Assembly (NCBI RefSeq): GCF_022554085.1
Contig: NZ_JAKFYR010000004.1
Location: forward strand, 248,001-312,000
Direction: 5' to 3'
Length of the DNA stretch: 64,000 nucleotides
From: Rhodococcus sp. CH91
GTDB taxonomy: Bacteria > Actinomycetota > Actinomycetes > Mycobacteriales > Mycobacteriaceae
The translations under genes and the position numbers were made by a program. Of the stretch, positions 33,912 to 41,658 are shown one piece after another (within the stretch, counting starts at the first letter, position 1; each line of letters begins with the position of its first letter). The notes beneath the pieces are model-generated. The model saw only the letters and a program-made list of their open reading frames with translations. It had not been told where the DNA came from and made no database searches.

Positions 33912-36900
33912 ATGTCCGACAACGATCCGGCCACCCGACGATCACCGACCGTCGACGTGACAGAGACCGACATCGTCCGCGCGCTCCACGACGCGGGCTT
34001 CACCGATGCCGAGGTGATCGGCCGTGGCGGCTTCGGCGTGGTCTACCGCTGCAGGCAGGAATCACTCGACCGTGATGTCGCTGTGAAGGTGCTCCGGCGG
34101 AGTCCCGACCCGACGAATCTCGAGCGGTTCCTGCGTGAACAGCGGGCGATGGGACGTGTGTCGGGGCATCCGCACATCGTCACCGTGCTGCAGACGGGTG
34201 TCACGGACGACGGTCTTCCGTACCTGGTGATGCCCTATCACCCTCACGACTCGCTGGACACCCGTGTCCGCCGGCACGGCACCCTCTCGTGGGCCGAAGC
34301 GGTCCGGTTGGGCGTCAAGCTGGCCGGCGCGCTGGAGACGGCCCACCGATCCGACGTCCTGCACCGCGACGTCAAACCCGCGAACATCCTCCTCACCGAA
34401 TACGGAGAGCCGCAACTCACCGATTTCGGCATCGCGCGGATCGGCGACGGATTCCGCACCTCGGACGGTGAGATCACCGGATCCCCGGCGTTCACGGCCC
34501 CGGAAGTGCTGCGAGGCCGGGCCCCCACACCCGCAGCCGACGTCTACGGCCTCGCCGCCACCCTGTTCGCCGCGATCACCGGGCACGCAGCCTTCGAGCG
34601 GAAGAAAGGCGAGAAGGTCGTCGCGCAGTTCCTGCGCATCACCTCCGAGCCTGTTCCCGATCTGCGGGGTGAAGGTGTTCCCGACGACCTGTGCGATGCA
34701 CTCGAGCGCGGTATGGCCCCCGAGCCCGAGGACCGGCCGCAGACCGCCGCCGCCTTCGGGGACGTCCTCCGGAACATCCAGCGGGCGCACGGCCTGCCGG
34801 TCGACACCATGGCGCTGCCGGGGCCTCCCCCGCCGGATCCGCCCGCGGCCCCGCCGGATCTTCCTGCCACCGATCACAGGTCGGGAGCACTGCCCGATCG
34901 CGCGGACGGATCCGTCACACCGTCGACCCGGTTCCGTCCGCCCTCGACCACACGGCCCCTCGTCGAACGCAGCCGGCTGATCTCACAGCTGCGCGCCGGA
35001 CGGCGCCGCCGCCTGACCGCCATCCACGCCCCCACCGGCTTCGGGAAGTCCACCCTGGCCTCGCAGTGGCGCGATGCACTCGCGGCGGACGGGGTGCCCG
35101 TCGCCTGGTTGACGGTCGACAGTGACGACGACAACGTGCTGTGGTTCCTCACGCATCTGGTCGAGGCGATGAAGGAGGTCGGTTCCTCGTCGACACGCGA
35201 ACTCTCCAGGATCCTCGACGCGCACGGACAGGACGCAGAACGCTACGTGTTGTACACGTTGATCGACGATCTCCACCGCACCGACACCGCGGCAACACTG
35301 TTCATCGACGACTGGCACCGCGTCACCTCACCCGGGACGATCGCCGCGCTGGACTTCCTGCTCGAGAAGGGCTGCCACCATCTGCACCTCGTCGTGATGA
35401 GCCGCAACCGTTCCGGTCTCCCCGCGAGTCGTATGCGCGTCAAGGACGAGCTGGTCGAAATCGATTCGGAAGCATTGCGATTCGACGTGGACGAGTCGAG
35501 CTCTTTCCTGCGCGGCGTGAGTGGCATCGATCTCGCCCCGGCGGACGTCCACGAACTGAACAGGACCACCGACGGCTGGGTGGCAGCCCTGCAACTCGCG
35601 TCGTTGTCGTTGCGCACCAGCGACGATCCGTCGTGGATGATCGAGAACATCACCGGCCGGCACCACGCGATCGAGGAATTCCTCGCCGACAACGTGCTCT
35701 CGACGCTCGAACCGCGAATGTACGAATTCCTGTTGTCCACGTGCATCACCGAATCCGTCAGTGGCAGTCTGGCCGCAGCATTGACCGGTGATCCACGCAG
35801 CCAGGCGATGCTCGAGGAAGCGGAGGCACGCGATCTCTTCGTCCGCCACGTCGACGACGAACGTATCTGGTTCCGGTACCACCAGATGTTCCTCGACTTC
35901 CTGCGGCGACGACTCGAACGAGATCATCCCGAGAGGATCGCCGGCCTGCACCGCACGGCCGCAACCTGGTTCGCAGACCATCGCATGCTGCCCGAAGCGG
36001 TGGATCACGCCTTGGAGCTCGGCGACACCGACTTCGCGGTGGACCTGCTCGCCTCGGACGGCATGTACCTGATGGAGCACGGCCACATCGCTCCCCTGCT
36101 CGCGCTGATCGAGCGTTTGCCGCCCCGCTCCGTGGCCCGTGAGCCCCGACTCCTGTTGGCGCAGGCATGGGCGAACACCGCAGCGCAACGACTGGATCGC
36201 GCCCGCAACGCGCTCGCCGCCGTACGCGAACTCCTGGATCGCGGCGTCACCGCCGGGCAGGACCCCCACGCTCTGCGTGTGGAGGCCGACGCCGCCGAAG
36301 CGGCGGTCCTCATGAACGCCGACATTCTGCAGGGGATCGACGAACTCGTCGCGCCGTGCCTCGACGATCCGGGGGCTGTGCATCCCTGGGTCGTCGCGGC
36401 GGCCGCGGTCTTCGCCTCCTACGCCGATATCTTCCGGTTCGACTTCGACGAGGCCGTCCGCATGCAGGAATGGGCGGCGCCCTTCCACCACGAGACCCGA
36501 GGCCCGTTCGCGTCGATCTACGGGCAATGCCTGTGCGGGATCGCGGTCGGTGAACAACTCGACGTCGCCCGCGCGGAAGAGTACTTCCGCTCGGCCTTGC
36601 TGCGGGCACGGCGCACCGGCGGCATCCATACGCATTCGGGCCGCCTCGCGGCAGCGATGCTCGGCGAACTGCTCTACGAGCAGGGCCGGATCGACGAAGC
36701 CGAGACCCTGATCGACGAGAGCAACAGACTGGGCATCGAAGGTGGGGCAACCGATTTCATGATTGCCCGGGTGGTCACCTCGGCGCGCCTGAAGGTGCTG
36801 CGGCACGACCGGGAATCCGCGAGGCAACTCCTGGAGGAGGGACTGCGCGCAGCAGCGATCAACGAACTTCCCCGGTTGCGGGCACGGATCGAGAACGAGC

Positions 36901-37394
36901 GCCTGAGACTGGGGCTCGGCACGGTTCCCGTACCGGCACGTCGTGTGCCCGAGTCCGACCGTCCCGATCCGGACGGCACGGTGGAGATCACCCGTCAGCT
37001 CGAGGACGCGACGGCGATCCGCCTGCTCTGCGAGAGCGATGCGCCGGAGGCGGTGGAACGCGCGGTCGAATGGGCACAGCGGTGGGTACGTCGCACCGAG
37101 GGAGTGCGTCCCCGCGCACACCTGCAGGCGAGAGGACTGCTCGTGTGCTGCCTGCATGCCGCCGGACGCACGGAGGATGCCGAGCGCACGCTCGCCGCGG
37201 TGGTCGGCGAGTGCGCATCACGCGGGATGGTGCGGTTTCCGGTGGACGGAGGTCCGCGGACGGCACGCGTCCTCGCCGCTCTCCACCGTCGGATGAGGGA
37301 GAACGACCGGCCGGACGAGTGGCCCCCCGTCGACGAGCAGTTCCTCGCGCGCGTCACCCGGCTCGCAGAGTCGGAGAACGGGCCCGTGGTGTGA
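33912..37394 (+). CDS. pknK: PknK-like serine/threonine kinase with MalT-type ATPase/TPR region
   Basis: A 1160-residue cytosolic signalling protein. Residues 28-300 are a Hanks-type kinase: GRGGFGVVY at 37-45, K59 in AVKVL, catalytic D153 in HRDVKPANIL, D171 of DFG, and activation segment GSPAFTAPEVL. A Pro-rich linker follows (about 305-350). Residues 365-700 are a STAND ATPase of MalT/LuxR type with Walker A HAPTGFGKSTL (about 373) and Walker B TLFIDDWHRV. The rest (700-1150) is TPR-like helical repeats. No C-terminal LuxR helix-turn-helix is visible. M. tuberculosis PknK (Rv3080c, about 1110 residues) has the same plan and regulates translation and growth. ATG 33912 has GAGGTGG upstream. 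The stop overlaps the next gene, corA. Confidence 0.93.
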   Translation: MSDNDPATRRSPTVDVTETDIVRALHDAGFTDAEVIGRGGFGVVYRCRQESLDRDVAVKVLRRSPDPTNLERFLREQRAMGRVSGHPHIVTVLQTGVTDDGLPYLVMPYHPHDSLDTRVRRHGTLSWAEAVRLGVKLAGALETAHRSDVLHRDVKPANILLTEYGEPQLTDFGIARIGDGFRTSDGEITGSPAFTAPEVLRGRAPTPAADVYGLAATLFAAITGHAAFERKKGEKVVAQFLRITSEPVPDLRGEGVPDDLCDALERGMAPEPEDRPQTAAAFGDVLRNIQRAHGLPVDTMALPGPPPPDPPAAPPDLPATDHRSGALPDRADGSVTPSTRFRPPSTTRPLVERSRLISQLRAGRRRRLTAIHAPTGFGKSTLASQWRDALAADGVPVAWLTVDSDDDNVLWFLTHLVEAMKEVGSSSTRELSRILDAHGQDAERYVLYTLIDDLHRTDTAATLFIDDWHRVTSPGTIAALDFLLEKGCHHLHLVVMSRNRSGLPASRMRVKDELVEIDSEALRFDVDESSSFLRGVSGIDLAPADVHELNRTTDGWVAALQLASLSLRTSDDPSWMIENITGRHHAIEEFLADNVLSTLEPRMYEFLLSTCITESVSGSLAAALTGDPRSQAMLEEAEARDLFVRHVDDERIWFRYHQMFLDFLRRRLERDHPERIAGLHRTAATWFADHRMLPEAVDHALELGDTDFAVDLLASDGMYLMEHGHIAPLLALIERLPPRSVAREPRLLLAQAWANTAAQRLDRARNALAAVRELLDRGVTAGQDPHALRVEADAAEAAVLMNADILQGIDELVAPCLDDPGAVHPWVVAAAAVFASYADIFRFDFDEAVRMQEWAAPFHHETRGPFASIYGQCLCGIAVGEQLDVARAEEYFRSALLRARRTGGIHTHSGRLAAAMLGELLYEQGRIDEAETLIDESNRLGIEGGATDFMIARVVTSARLKVLRHDRESARQLLEEGLRAAAINELPRLRARIENERLRLGLGTVPVPARRVPESDRPDPDGTVEITRQLEDATAIRLLCESDAPEAVERAVEWAQRWVRRTEGVRPRAHLQARGLLVCCLHAAGRTEDAERTLAAVVGECASRGMVRFPVDGGPRTARVLAALHRRMRENDRPDEWPPVDEQFLARVTRLAESENGPVV

Positions 37395-38446
37395 AGAACT
37401 CGGATTTCGGGGACACTCGCGGCGTGACGGACCTCGAGGAAATTCCCATCCGGACCCGGCGATGGACCGACGGCAAACTCGTCGACGACGGCTTTCCGCT
37501 CTCCGACGTCGCGGGATATCTCGCCGACGAGGACTCCCTGGTGTGGGTGGACCTGTGGAACCCCGAGCAAGCACATCTGCTCGAACTCGCCGGCGAATGG
37601 AATCTCGATCCGCTCGCGGTCGAGGACTCCCTTGCTCAGGGTGAACGGACGAAGGCGACCCGATACTCCACCCACACCTTCCTCACGGTGTACGCCACCC
37701 ACCTGTCCTGGGACGGGGACGACGACATCGAGCGGGGCCACGAATCCCGCTTGCGCACCACGAGAATCTCGGCGTTCGTCCTGCCTCGCGGTGTCGTCAC
37801 GGTGCGACGGGGAACCCCCCACGACATCGACGAAGTGGTACGTCGCTGGGACGAGCACTCGGATCTGCTGCAGTACGGTCCCGGAGCACTGGTGCACGGG
37901 CTGCTGGACACCGTCGTCGACGGACAGTTCGAGACGATCCAGATACTCGACGATGCGGCGGAAGGGGTCGAGGACTACCTGTTCGACGACCAGGTCTCCA
38001 CACGGATGATCCAGCGCCGGGTCTACCGCCTCCGGAAGGAACTCGTGCAGTTGCGGCGCGTCGTGCTCCCGATGCGGGAGATCGTCAACGCCGTGGCCCG
38101 GACCCGCGCCGAACAGAACCGCCACCCCGAACTCGACAGCTGGTACAACGACCTCTACGACCACGTGATGCGAGCGGCGGAATGGACCGATTCGCTCCGC
38201 GACATGGTCGATTCCATCTTCGAGACGAATCTGTCCTTGCAGGACTCCCACCTGAACATCGTGATGAAGAAGCTGACCGGATGGGCGGCGATCATCGCGG
38301 TGCCCACCGCCATCACCGGGTGGTACGGCATGAACGTGCCCTATCCGGGTTTCGGTCAGGTCTGGGGCATGGTGACCGGGGCCGTGATCATCGCCGTCTC
38401 GGCGATCGTGCTGTACGTCCAGTTCAAACGACGCGACTGGCTCTGA
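37391..38446 (+). CDS. corA: CorA-family divalent metal transporter
   Basis: Pentameric Mg2+/Co2+ (or related) channel. The 351-residue protein has a large cytosolic domain (LVWVDLWNPEQAHLLELAGE at the front, long helix around 195-290: MIQRRVYRLRKELVQLRRVV) and two C-terminal membrane helices with the family motif YGMNVPYP (GMN at 313-315) between them. It ends in the basic tail FKRRDWL. GTG 37391 overlaps the pknK stop as GTGA and is chosen for coupling; GTG 37424 is a possible later start. Being co-translated with a kinase is unusual and suggests joint control. The stop is 15 bases from the convergent small membrane gene. Confidence 0.92.
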   Translation: MKNSDFGDTRGVTDLEEIPIRTRRWTDGKLVDDGFPLSDVAGYLADEDSLVWVDLWNPEQAHLLELAGEWNLDPLAVEDSLAQGERTKATRYSTHTFLTVYATHLSWDGDDDIERGHESRLRTTRISAFVLPRGVVTVRRGTPHDIDEVVRRWDEHSDLLQYGPGALVHGLLDTVVDGQFETIQILDDAAEGVEDYLFDDQVSTRMIQRRVYRLRKELVQLRRVVLPMREIVNAVARTRAEQNRHPELDSWYNDLYDHVMRAAEWTDSLRDMVDSIFETNLSLQDSHLNIVMKKLTGWAAIIAVPTAITGWYGMNVPYPGFGQVWGMVTGAVIIAVSAIVLYVQFKRRDWL

Positions 38447-38461
38447 CTTCGCACCGGGCGC

Positions 38462-38638
38462 TCAGAGCAGGACGACGAGCAGCACCAGAACCAGGACGAC
38501 CGCCAGTATCGCGACGATCACCCCGCCGGCGGATCGTCGGCGCTGCACCGAGCCGTCACGTACGAGTTCGGGATCGGCGTCGGGAGCGTCGCCGATCGGA
38601 TCGTCGTCCTCGGGGCCGGGGCTGGTGGGATGCGACAT
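38462..38638 (-). CDS. Small single-span membrane protein (DUF6480-like)
   Basis: A 58-residue protein. The acidic, Pro/Asp-rich N-terminus (MSHPTSPGPEDDDPIGDAPD) leads to a basic cluster QRRRSAGG and one hydrophobic C-terminal helix (VIVAILAVVLVLVLLVVLL), so the N-terminus is probably cytosolic. ATG 38638 is preceded by a perfect AGGAGG at good spacing, which is the main support for such a short gene. It resembles short actinobacterial DUF6480 proteins, often found near stress genes. It is divergent from csbD, whose promoter lies in the shared 126-base gap. Confidence 0.72.
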   Translation of the reverse strand: MSHPTSPGPEDDDPIGDAPDADPELVRDGSVQRRRSAGGVIVAILAVVLVLVLLVVLL

Positions 38639-38685
38639 CGATCTCCTCCTGGCTCTCTGTTTTCGCAGTCTGGCACGCCGTGGTC

Positions 38686-38711
38686 GTTTTCGCTCGGTTC
38701 GGGGCGGGTAC
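38686..38711 (+). promoter_or_regulatory. SigF/SigB-type stress promoter of csbD
   Basis: GTTT (38686-38689) and GGGTAC (38706-38711), 16 bases apart, match the actinobacterial SigF/SigB consensus GTTT-N15-17-GGGTAT in all but the last base. The csbD start is 54 bases downstream, and CsbD-type genes are classic general-stress targets. Confidence 0.65.
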
Positions 38712-38764
38712 TCCGTTCAGGCAACGTTCGACGACCGAGAACGTTCGATGACAGAGGAGGACCG

Positions 38765-38962
38765 ATGGCCGACTTCGTCGACAAGGCAAAGCACAAGGCA
38801 GAAGAAGCAGGCGGCAAGATCAAGGAGAACACCGGTCAGGCGACCGGCGACCGTGATCTCGAAGCCGAAGGCCGGGGCGATCAGGCCTCGAGCGGTCTGA
38901 AGCAGGCCGGCGACAAGGTTTCGGACGCCGTGGACGACGTCAAGAACGCCTTCAAGAAGTAG
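38765..38962 (+). CDS. CsbD family stress protein
   Basis: A 65-residue, very hydrophilic and charged protein of the CsbD family: MADFVDKAKHKAEEAGGKIK, NTGQATGDRDLEAEGRGDQA, and an amphipathic end VDDVKNAFKK. CsbD proteins are induced in bulk by general stress sigma factors; their molecular role is not known. ATG 38765 has GAGGAGG at 38753-38759. A SigF/SigB-type promoter precedes it, and a strong terminator follows, so it is a single-gene transcript. Confidence 0.9.
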   Translation: MADFVDKAKHKAEEAGGKIKENTGQATGDRDLEAEGRGDQASSGLKQAGDKVSDAVDDVKNAFKK

Positions 38963-38971
38963 TCCGACCCA

Positions 38972-39005
38972 CGCGGTGCCGGTAGTCACGACTACCGGCA
39001 CCGCG
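38972..39005. terminator. 15-bp hairpin terminator after csbD
   Basis: Perfect arms 38972-38986 and 38991-39005 with a CACG loop, 9 bases after the csbD stop. The next gene converges (stop at 39020), so it may be bidirectional. Confidence 0.8.
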
Positions 39006-39019
39006 CGTGTGTGGATGCC

Positions 39020-39214
39020 CTACTGCGTGGTGCCCTCGGTGTCGTCGAAGAAGTGCCAGGTGCCGTCCTGCTCGTTCTGCGCCTCCATGCGCCAACCGAG
39101 TTCGCTGTTGTCCGCGCGCTGGTCGACGAACCAGGCGTGCGCGTCGTCCGCACTCTCGATTTCCTTGGTGTCCACGACGTTACCGGTGGGGTCGATCACT
39201 CGATAGGTAGCCAT
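39020..39214 (-). CDS. Small conserved-looking protein, unknown
   Basis: A 64-residue soluble, acidic protein (MATYRVIDPTGNVVDTKEIE, SADDAHAWFVDQR, then a tryptophan-containing end GTWHFFDDTEG). The alternating hydrophobic pattern suggests a small beta-alpha-beta fold. I do not recognise a family. ATG 39214 has GGGAAG upstream; the frame is open much further up but that is a Arg-rich shadow. It sits between csbD and a 48-codon gene, in a set of short genes of unknown role. Confidence 0.65.
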   Translation of the reverse strand: MATYRVIDPTGNVVDTKEIESADDAHAWFVDQRADNSELGWRMEAQNEQDGTWHFFDDTEGTTQ

Positions 39215-39438
39215 GACGTGGGGCTTCCCGTCCGACTCGCCGATCAAACGTTGCCGGAGCGCTCTGGTGTAGGGTGGGACCAACGCTCGGCTCGCACTCC
39301 GTGAGCTACCTCGCACCGACAGTGCCCGAAGGTTACGAGCCGAACGTGAGAGTCTTCTCGCCGCGTGTACCGCGGCCCCTCTTCTTCGCACTGCCCTCGA
39401 TGGTCGGGGTCTACCCGACCGCACCCGAAAGGACGGCC

Positions 39439-39585
39439 ATGAGCCAGAACAAAGAATTCGACGGTCCCATCTTCCTCGCCCCCACGAGCCCCGAGGCAGA
39501 GATCGAGCGCGAACCCGTCGCCGTCGTCGCCGAGAACACCGGTCCCCACGACTACACCTCCATCTTCTCGGCCCGCGGCGCCTGA
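39439..39585 (+). CDS. Putative 48-residue protein, unknown
   Basis: ATG 39439 is preceded by GAAAGGACG and reads MSQNKEFDGPIFLAPTSPEA, ending GPHDYTSIFSARGA. The peptide is acidic, has no signal or membrane span and no cysteines. Support is a good ribosome site and natural codon use. Against it are its small size and the lack of a recognised family. The 39215-39438 stretch before it (224 bases) holds the divergent promoters. It could be a true small protein or chance. Confidence 0.45.
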   Translation: MSQNKEFDGPIFLAPTSPEAEIEREPVAVVAENTGPHDYTSIFSARGA

Positions 39586-39606
39586 TCCGGACGACCGGCA
39601 CCGGGA

Positions 39607-41292
39607 TCAGCCGACTGCGAAGTCGGCCAGCGCCTGGGACACCTGCTCGGGTCGCCCGTCGTTCTGAACCGCCGATGCGGTGAGCACGTCGATGTGGTTG
39701 TAGCCCGGAAGCGTCACCCTGCGTTCGTTCGGATGATTCGTCTCCGGAACCGTGATCCCACCTCCCGCGAGCAGTGTCACGACGGGATTCCGGGTGACGC
39801 CGTCGCGGTGGAGATGCCCCTCGAAACGGGTTGCGGACGCGAGGTCGAACGGCAGCTTCGACGGGAAGTACCACTCGGTGAAATCCAGTGGCGGCTCCGA
39901 CAGATTCCGCGCCAGCTCCGCGATCGAGGTCACCTCGCTCCCCCGATCGGTGTACCGCGCCTCGTCGGGTGACGACGCCGCCGTGCCCACCTCGTCGTAG
40001 TCGAGCCAGCGGTAGACGACCGCCGGATCGGCGAAGACTTCCGGCGACGCCTTGGGTGCGTCGCCGAACATCCCCGAACCGAGCACCTCCGGGGTGCTGG
40101 GAACAGGAAACAGCTTGTCGCGCACGGGAGCCCCCGTGATGAAGCCGACGCTCGCCTGCAGGAATCCCAGCGGTTGCGAATTGTCGTCGAGGATCGCCCC
40201 GAGAACGGCCTCGTTGGTGGCGTTCAGCGTCCGCACGTCCGGCTCACCGGTCGCGAACATCGCGTAATCCCTCGCCAGCAGCGTCCGCAACGTCCAATCG
40301 ACGTTCGGGTTGTCCGGCATGCGCGGGACGATGCCGTCGATGCCGTCCGGGTCGAGCCGCGCCGCGAGACCGGTGAGTGCCAGCAGATTCGTCGTCTCGG
40401 GGTTGATGACCGCGGGGAGCGCGAGCACAGGCGACACCGTGGAGATCGAACCGGACAACGCATCGAGCGGAGCGGACACCGTGTCGGGCAGATCCGGGAG
40501 CGCGCCCCGGCCGGGGAACGGCGCTCCGGCTCTGATCACCGTGTCGAGCGCGAAGTACCCACCGCACTGGTTGTAGCCGGCGTCGTCGGTGGTCGCCGGA
40601 TTTCCGTCGAAATCCCACTCCGCGAAGTAGCCGGTGACGAAACCACCGAGAGAATGCCCGCCGCACAACACTTTCTGTTTCCGCAGTGCCGGGTCCGGAA
40701 GTTCGTGACGTAGCAGGTCGTACTGATCGCGCAGTGTCTGTTCCAGTCCGACGGAGGCGAGCCACGCGACGTCGGGGCCGGTCGCGTGACCGCCGAACCG
40801 CTGCCCGTCGACCTCGGCACCGTGGAAGTAGTAGTCGGTCGCGGTGTCGAGCGAACCGGTCCGCAGGGCGGCCCGGGTACCGGTGTGATCCTCGAGGCAG
40901 TTCGATCGCCGGTCCAGCGCCCAGAACTCGATGCGGGAACCGCGCGTCGCGGCAGCAGCGACGGTGTTGCGCGCGACGCTCTCGAACGCGCCCGCCCCCT
41001 CGAAGATGCCGGGCTGGGCGACGAGGATCCGGTCGGCGTCGGCGGAATGCTCCGGCCCGTCCGCCGATCGCCACCGCAGATACGACAACCGATCACAGGC
41101 CGGTGGACGTGGGCCGGCCTCCGGCGGTAGCGGGGCGGGAACGGACACCACCGATCCGAGCACCTCACCGGCCAGCGGCGCCGACGACACGTACGGCATC
41201 TCGGTGCGTCCGGCCGGTTGCGCCGACACCGCCGATGCCGTCAGCACACTTCCCACCACCACGACCACCGCGGCCCCCACCATCACGCGCAT
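39607..41292 (-). CDS. Secreted alpha/beta hydrolase
   Basis: A 561-residue exported protein with a clear signal peptide (MRVMVGAAVVVVVGSVLTAS ending near AVSAQPA). The nucleophile elbow is LCGGHSLGGFVTGYFAEW (GHSLG type, about residue 215), with Asp/His expected later; DYNHIDVL-like GYNHIDVLTA near the C-terminus supplies a candidate catalytic histidine. Several insertions make it larger than ordinary lipases. The substrate is unknown; an esterase or lipase acting outside the cell is likely. ATG 41292 follows GGGGGATG. The next gene on the right is a tRNA on the same strand, then another secreted lipase in the opposite orientation. Confidence 0.82.
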   Translation of the reverse strand: MRVMVGAAVVVVVGSVLTASAVSAQPAGRTEMPYVSSAPLAGEVLGSVVSVPAPLPPEAGPRPPACDRLSYLRWRSADGPEHSADADRILVAQPGIFEGAGAFESVARNTVAAAATRGSRIEFWALDRRSNCLEDHTGTRAALRTGSLDTATDYYFHGAEVDGQRFGGHATGPDVAWLASVGLEQTLRDQYDLLRHELPDPALRKQKVLCGGHSLGGFVTGYFAEWDFDGNPATTDDAGYNQCGGYFALDTVIRAGAPFPGRGALPDLPDTVSAPLDALSGSISTVSPVLALPAVINPETTNLLALTGLAARLDPDGIDGIVPRMPDNPNVDWTLRTLLARDYAMFATGEPDVRTLNATNEAVLGAILDDNSQPLGFLQASVGFITGAPVRDKLFPVPSTPEVLGSGMFGDAPKASPEVFADPAVVYRWLDYDEVGTAASSPDEARYTDRGSEVTSIAELARNLSEPPLDFTEWYFPSKLPFDLASATRFEGHLHRDGVTRNPVVTLLAGGGITVPETNHPNERRVTLPGYNHIDVLTASAVQNDGRPEQVSQALADFAVG

Positions 41293-41380
41293 CGCATCCC
41301 CCGATCGGTTTCGGTGTATTGAACACCGCCCAGCGGGGCCGGATCCACAGAAACGTCCGAAATACGGGACCGGAAGTGAG

Positions 41381-41454
41381 TGCCCCCAGTGGGACTCGAA
41401 CCCACACTCGGCGGATTTTAAGTCCGCTGCCTCTGCCAATTGGGCTATAGGGGC
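41381..41454 (-). tRNA. tRNA with UAA anticodon (tRNA-Leu) and short variable arm
   Basis: The 74-base cloverleaf is complete: acceptor GCCCCTA/TGGGGGC, 3-bp D stem, anticodon stem GCGGA/TCCGC with loop CTTAAAA (anticodon UAA, codon UUA, Leu), variable region CGAGT, and T arm GTGGG-TTCGAGT-CCCAC. Position 73 is A, fitting Leu; CCA is not encoded. Leucine tRNAs normally have a long variable arm (class II), but here it is only 5 bases (class I shape). The amino acid call rests on the anticodon. Confidence 0.88.
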
Positions 41455-41658
41455 GTGGGCATCACATTAGCGCGCGAATCCGGGTGGGACAGCGCCGGGT
41501 CGCGAGCGTGGCCCCTCGCGACGGGCGGTGCGCTGCACCTGCCGGCACCACGCCGCGTGATGCGACCGGATTCGTGTGTTGTCACGCCCCGCGCGACAGG
41601 GTAGACATCTGCGCGAGGTGTACAAAACGGACAGCCGTCACGACGAGAAGGACGATGG

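Noticed and set aside
35328-37157. A 609-codon minus-strand frame opposite pknK
   Set aside because: A shadow of the TPR-like region of pknK, with no domain or ribosome site.
39583-39609. TGATCC..GGATCA inverted repeat as a terminator between the 48-codon gene and the hydrolase gene
   Set aside because: The stem is short, bulged and overlaps both stop codons; too weak to call.
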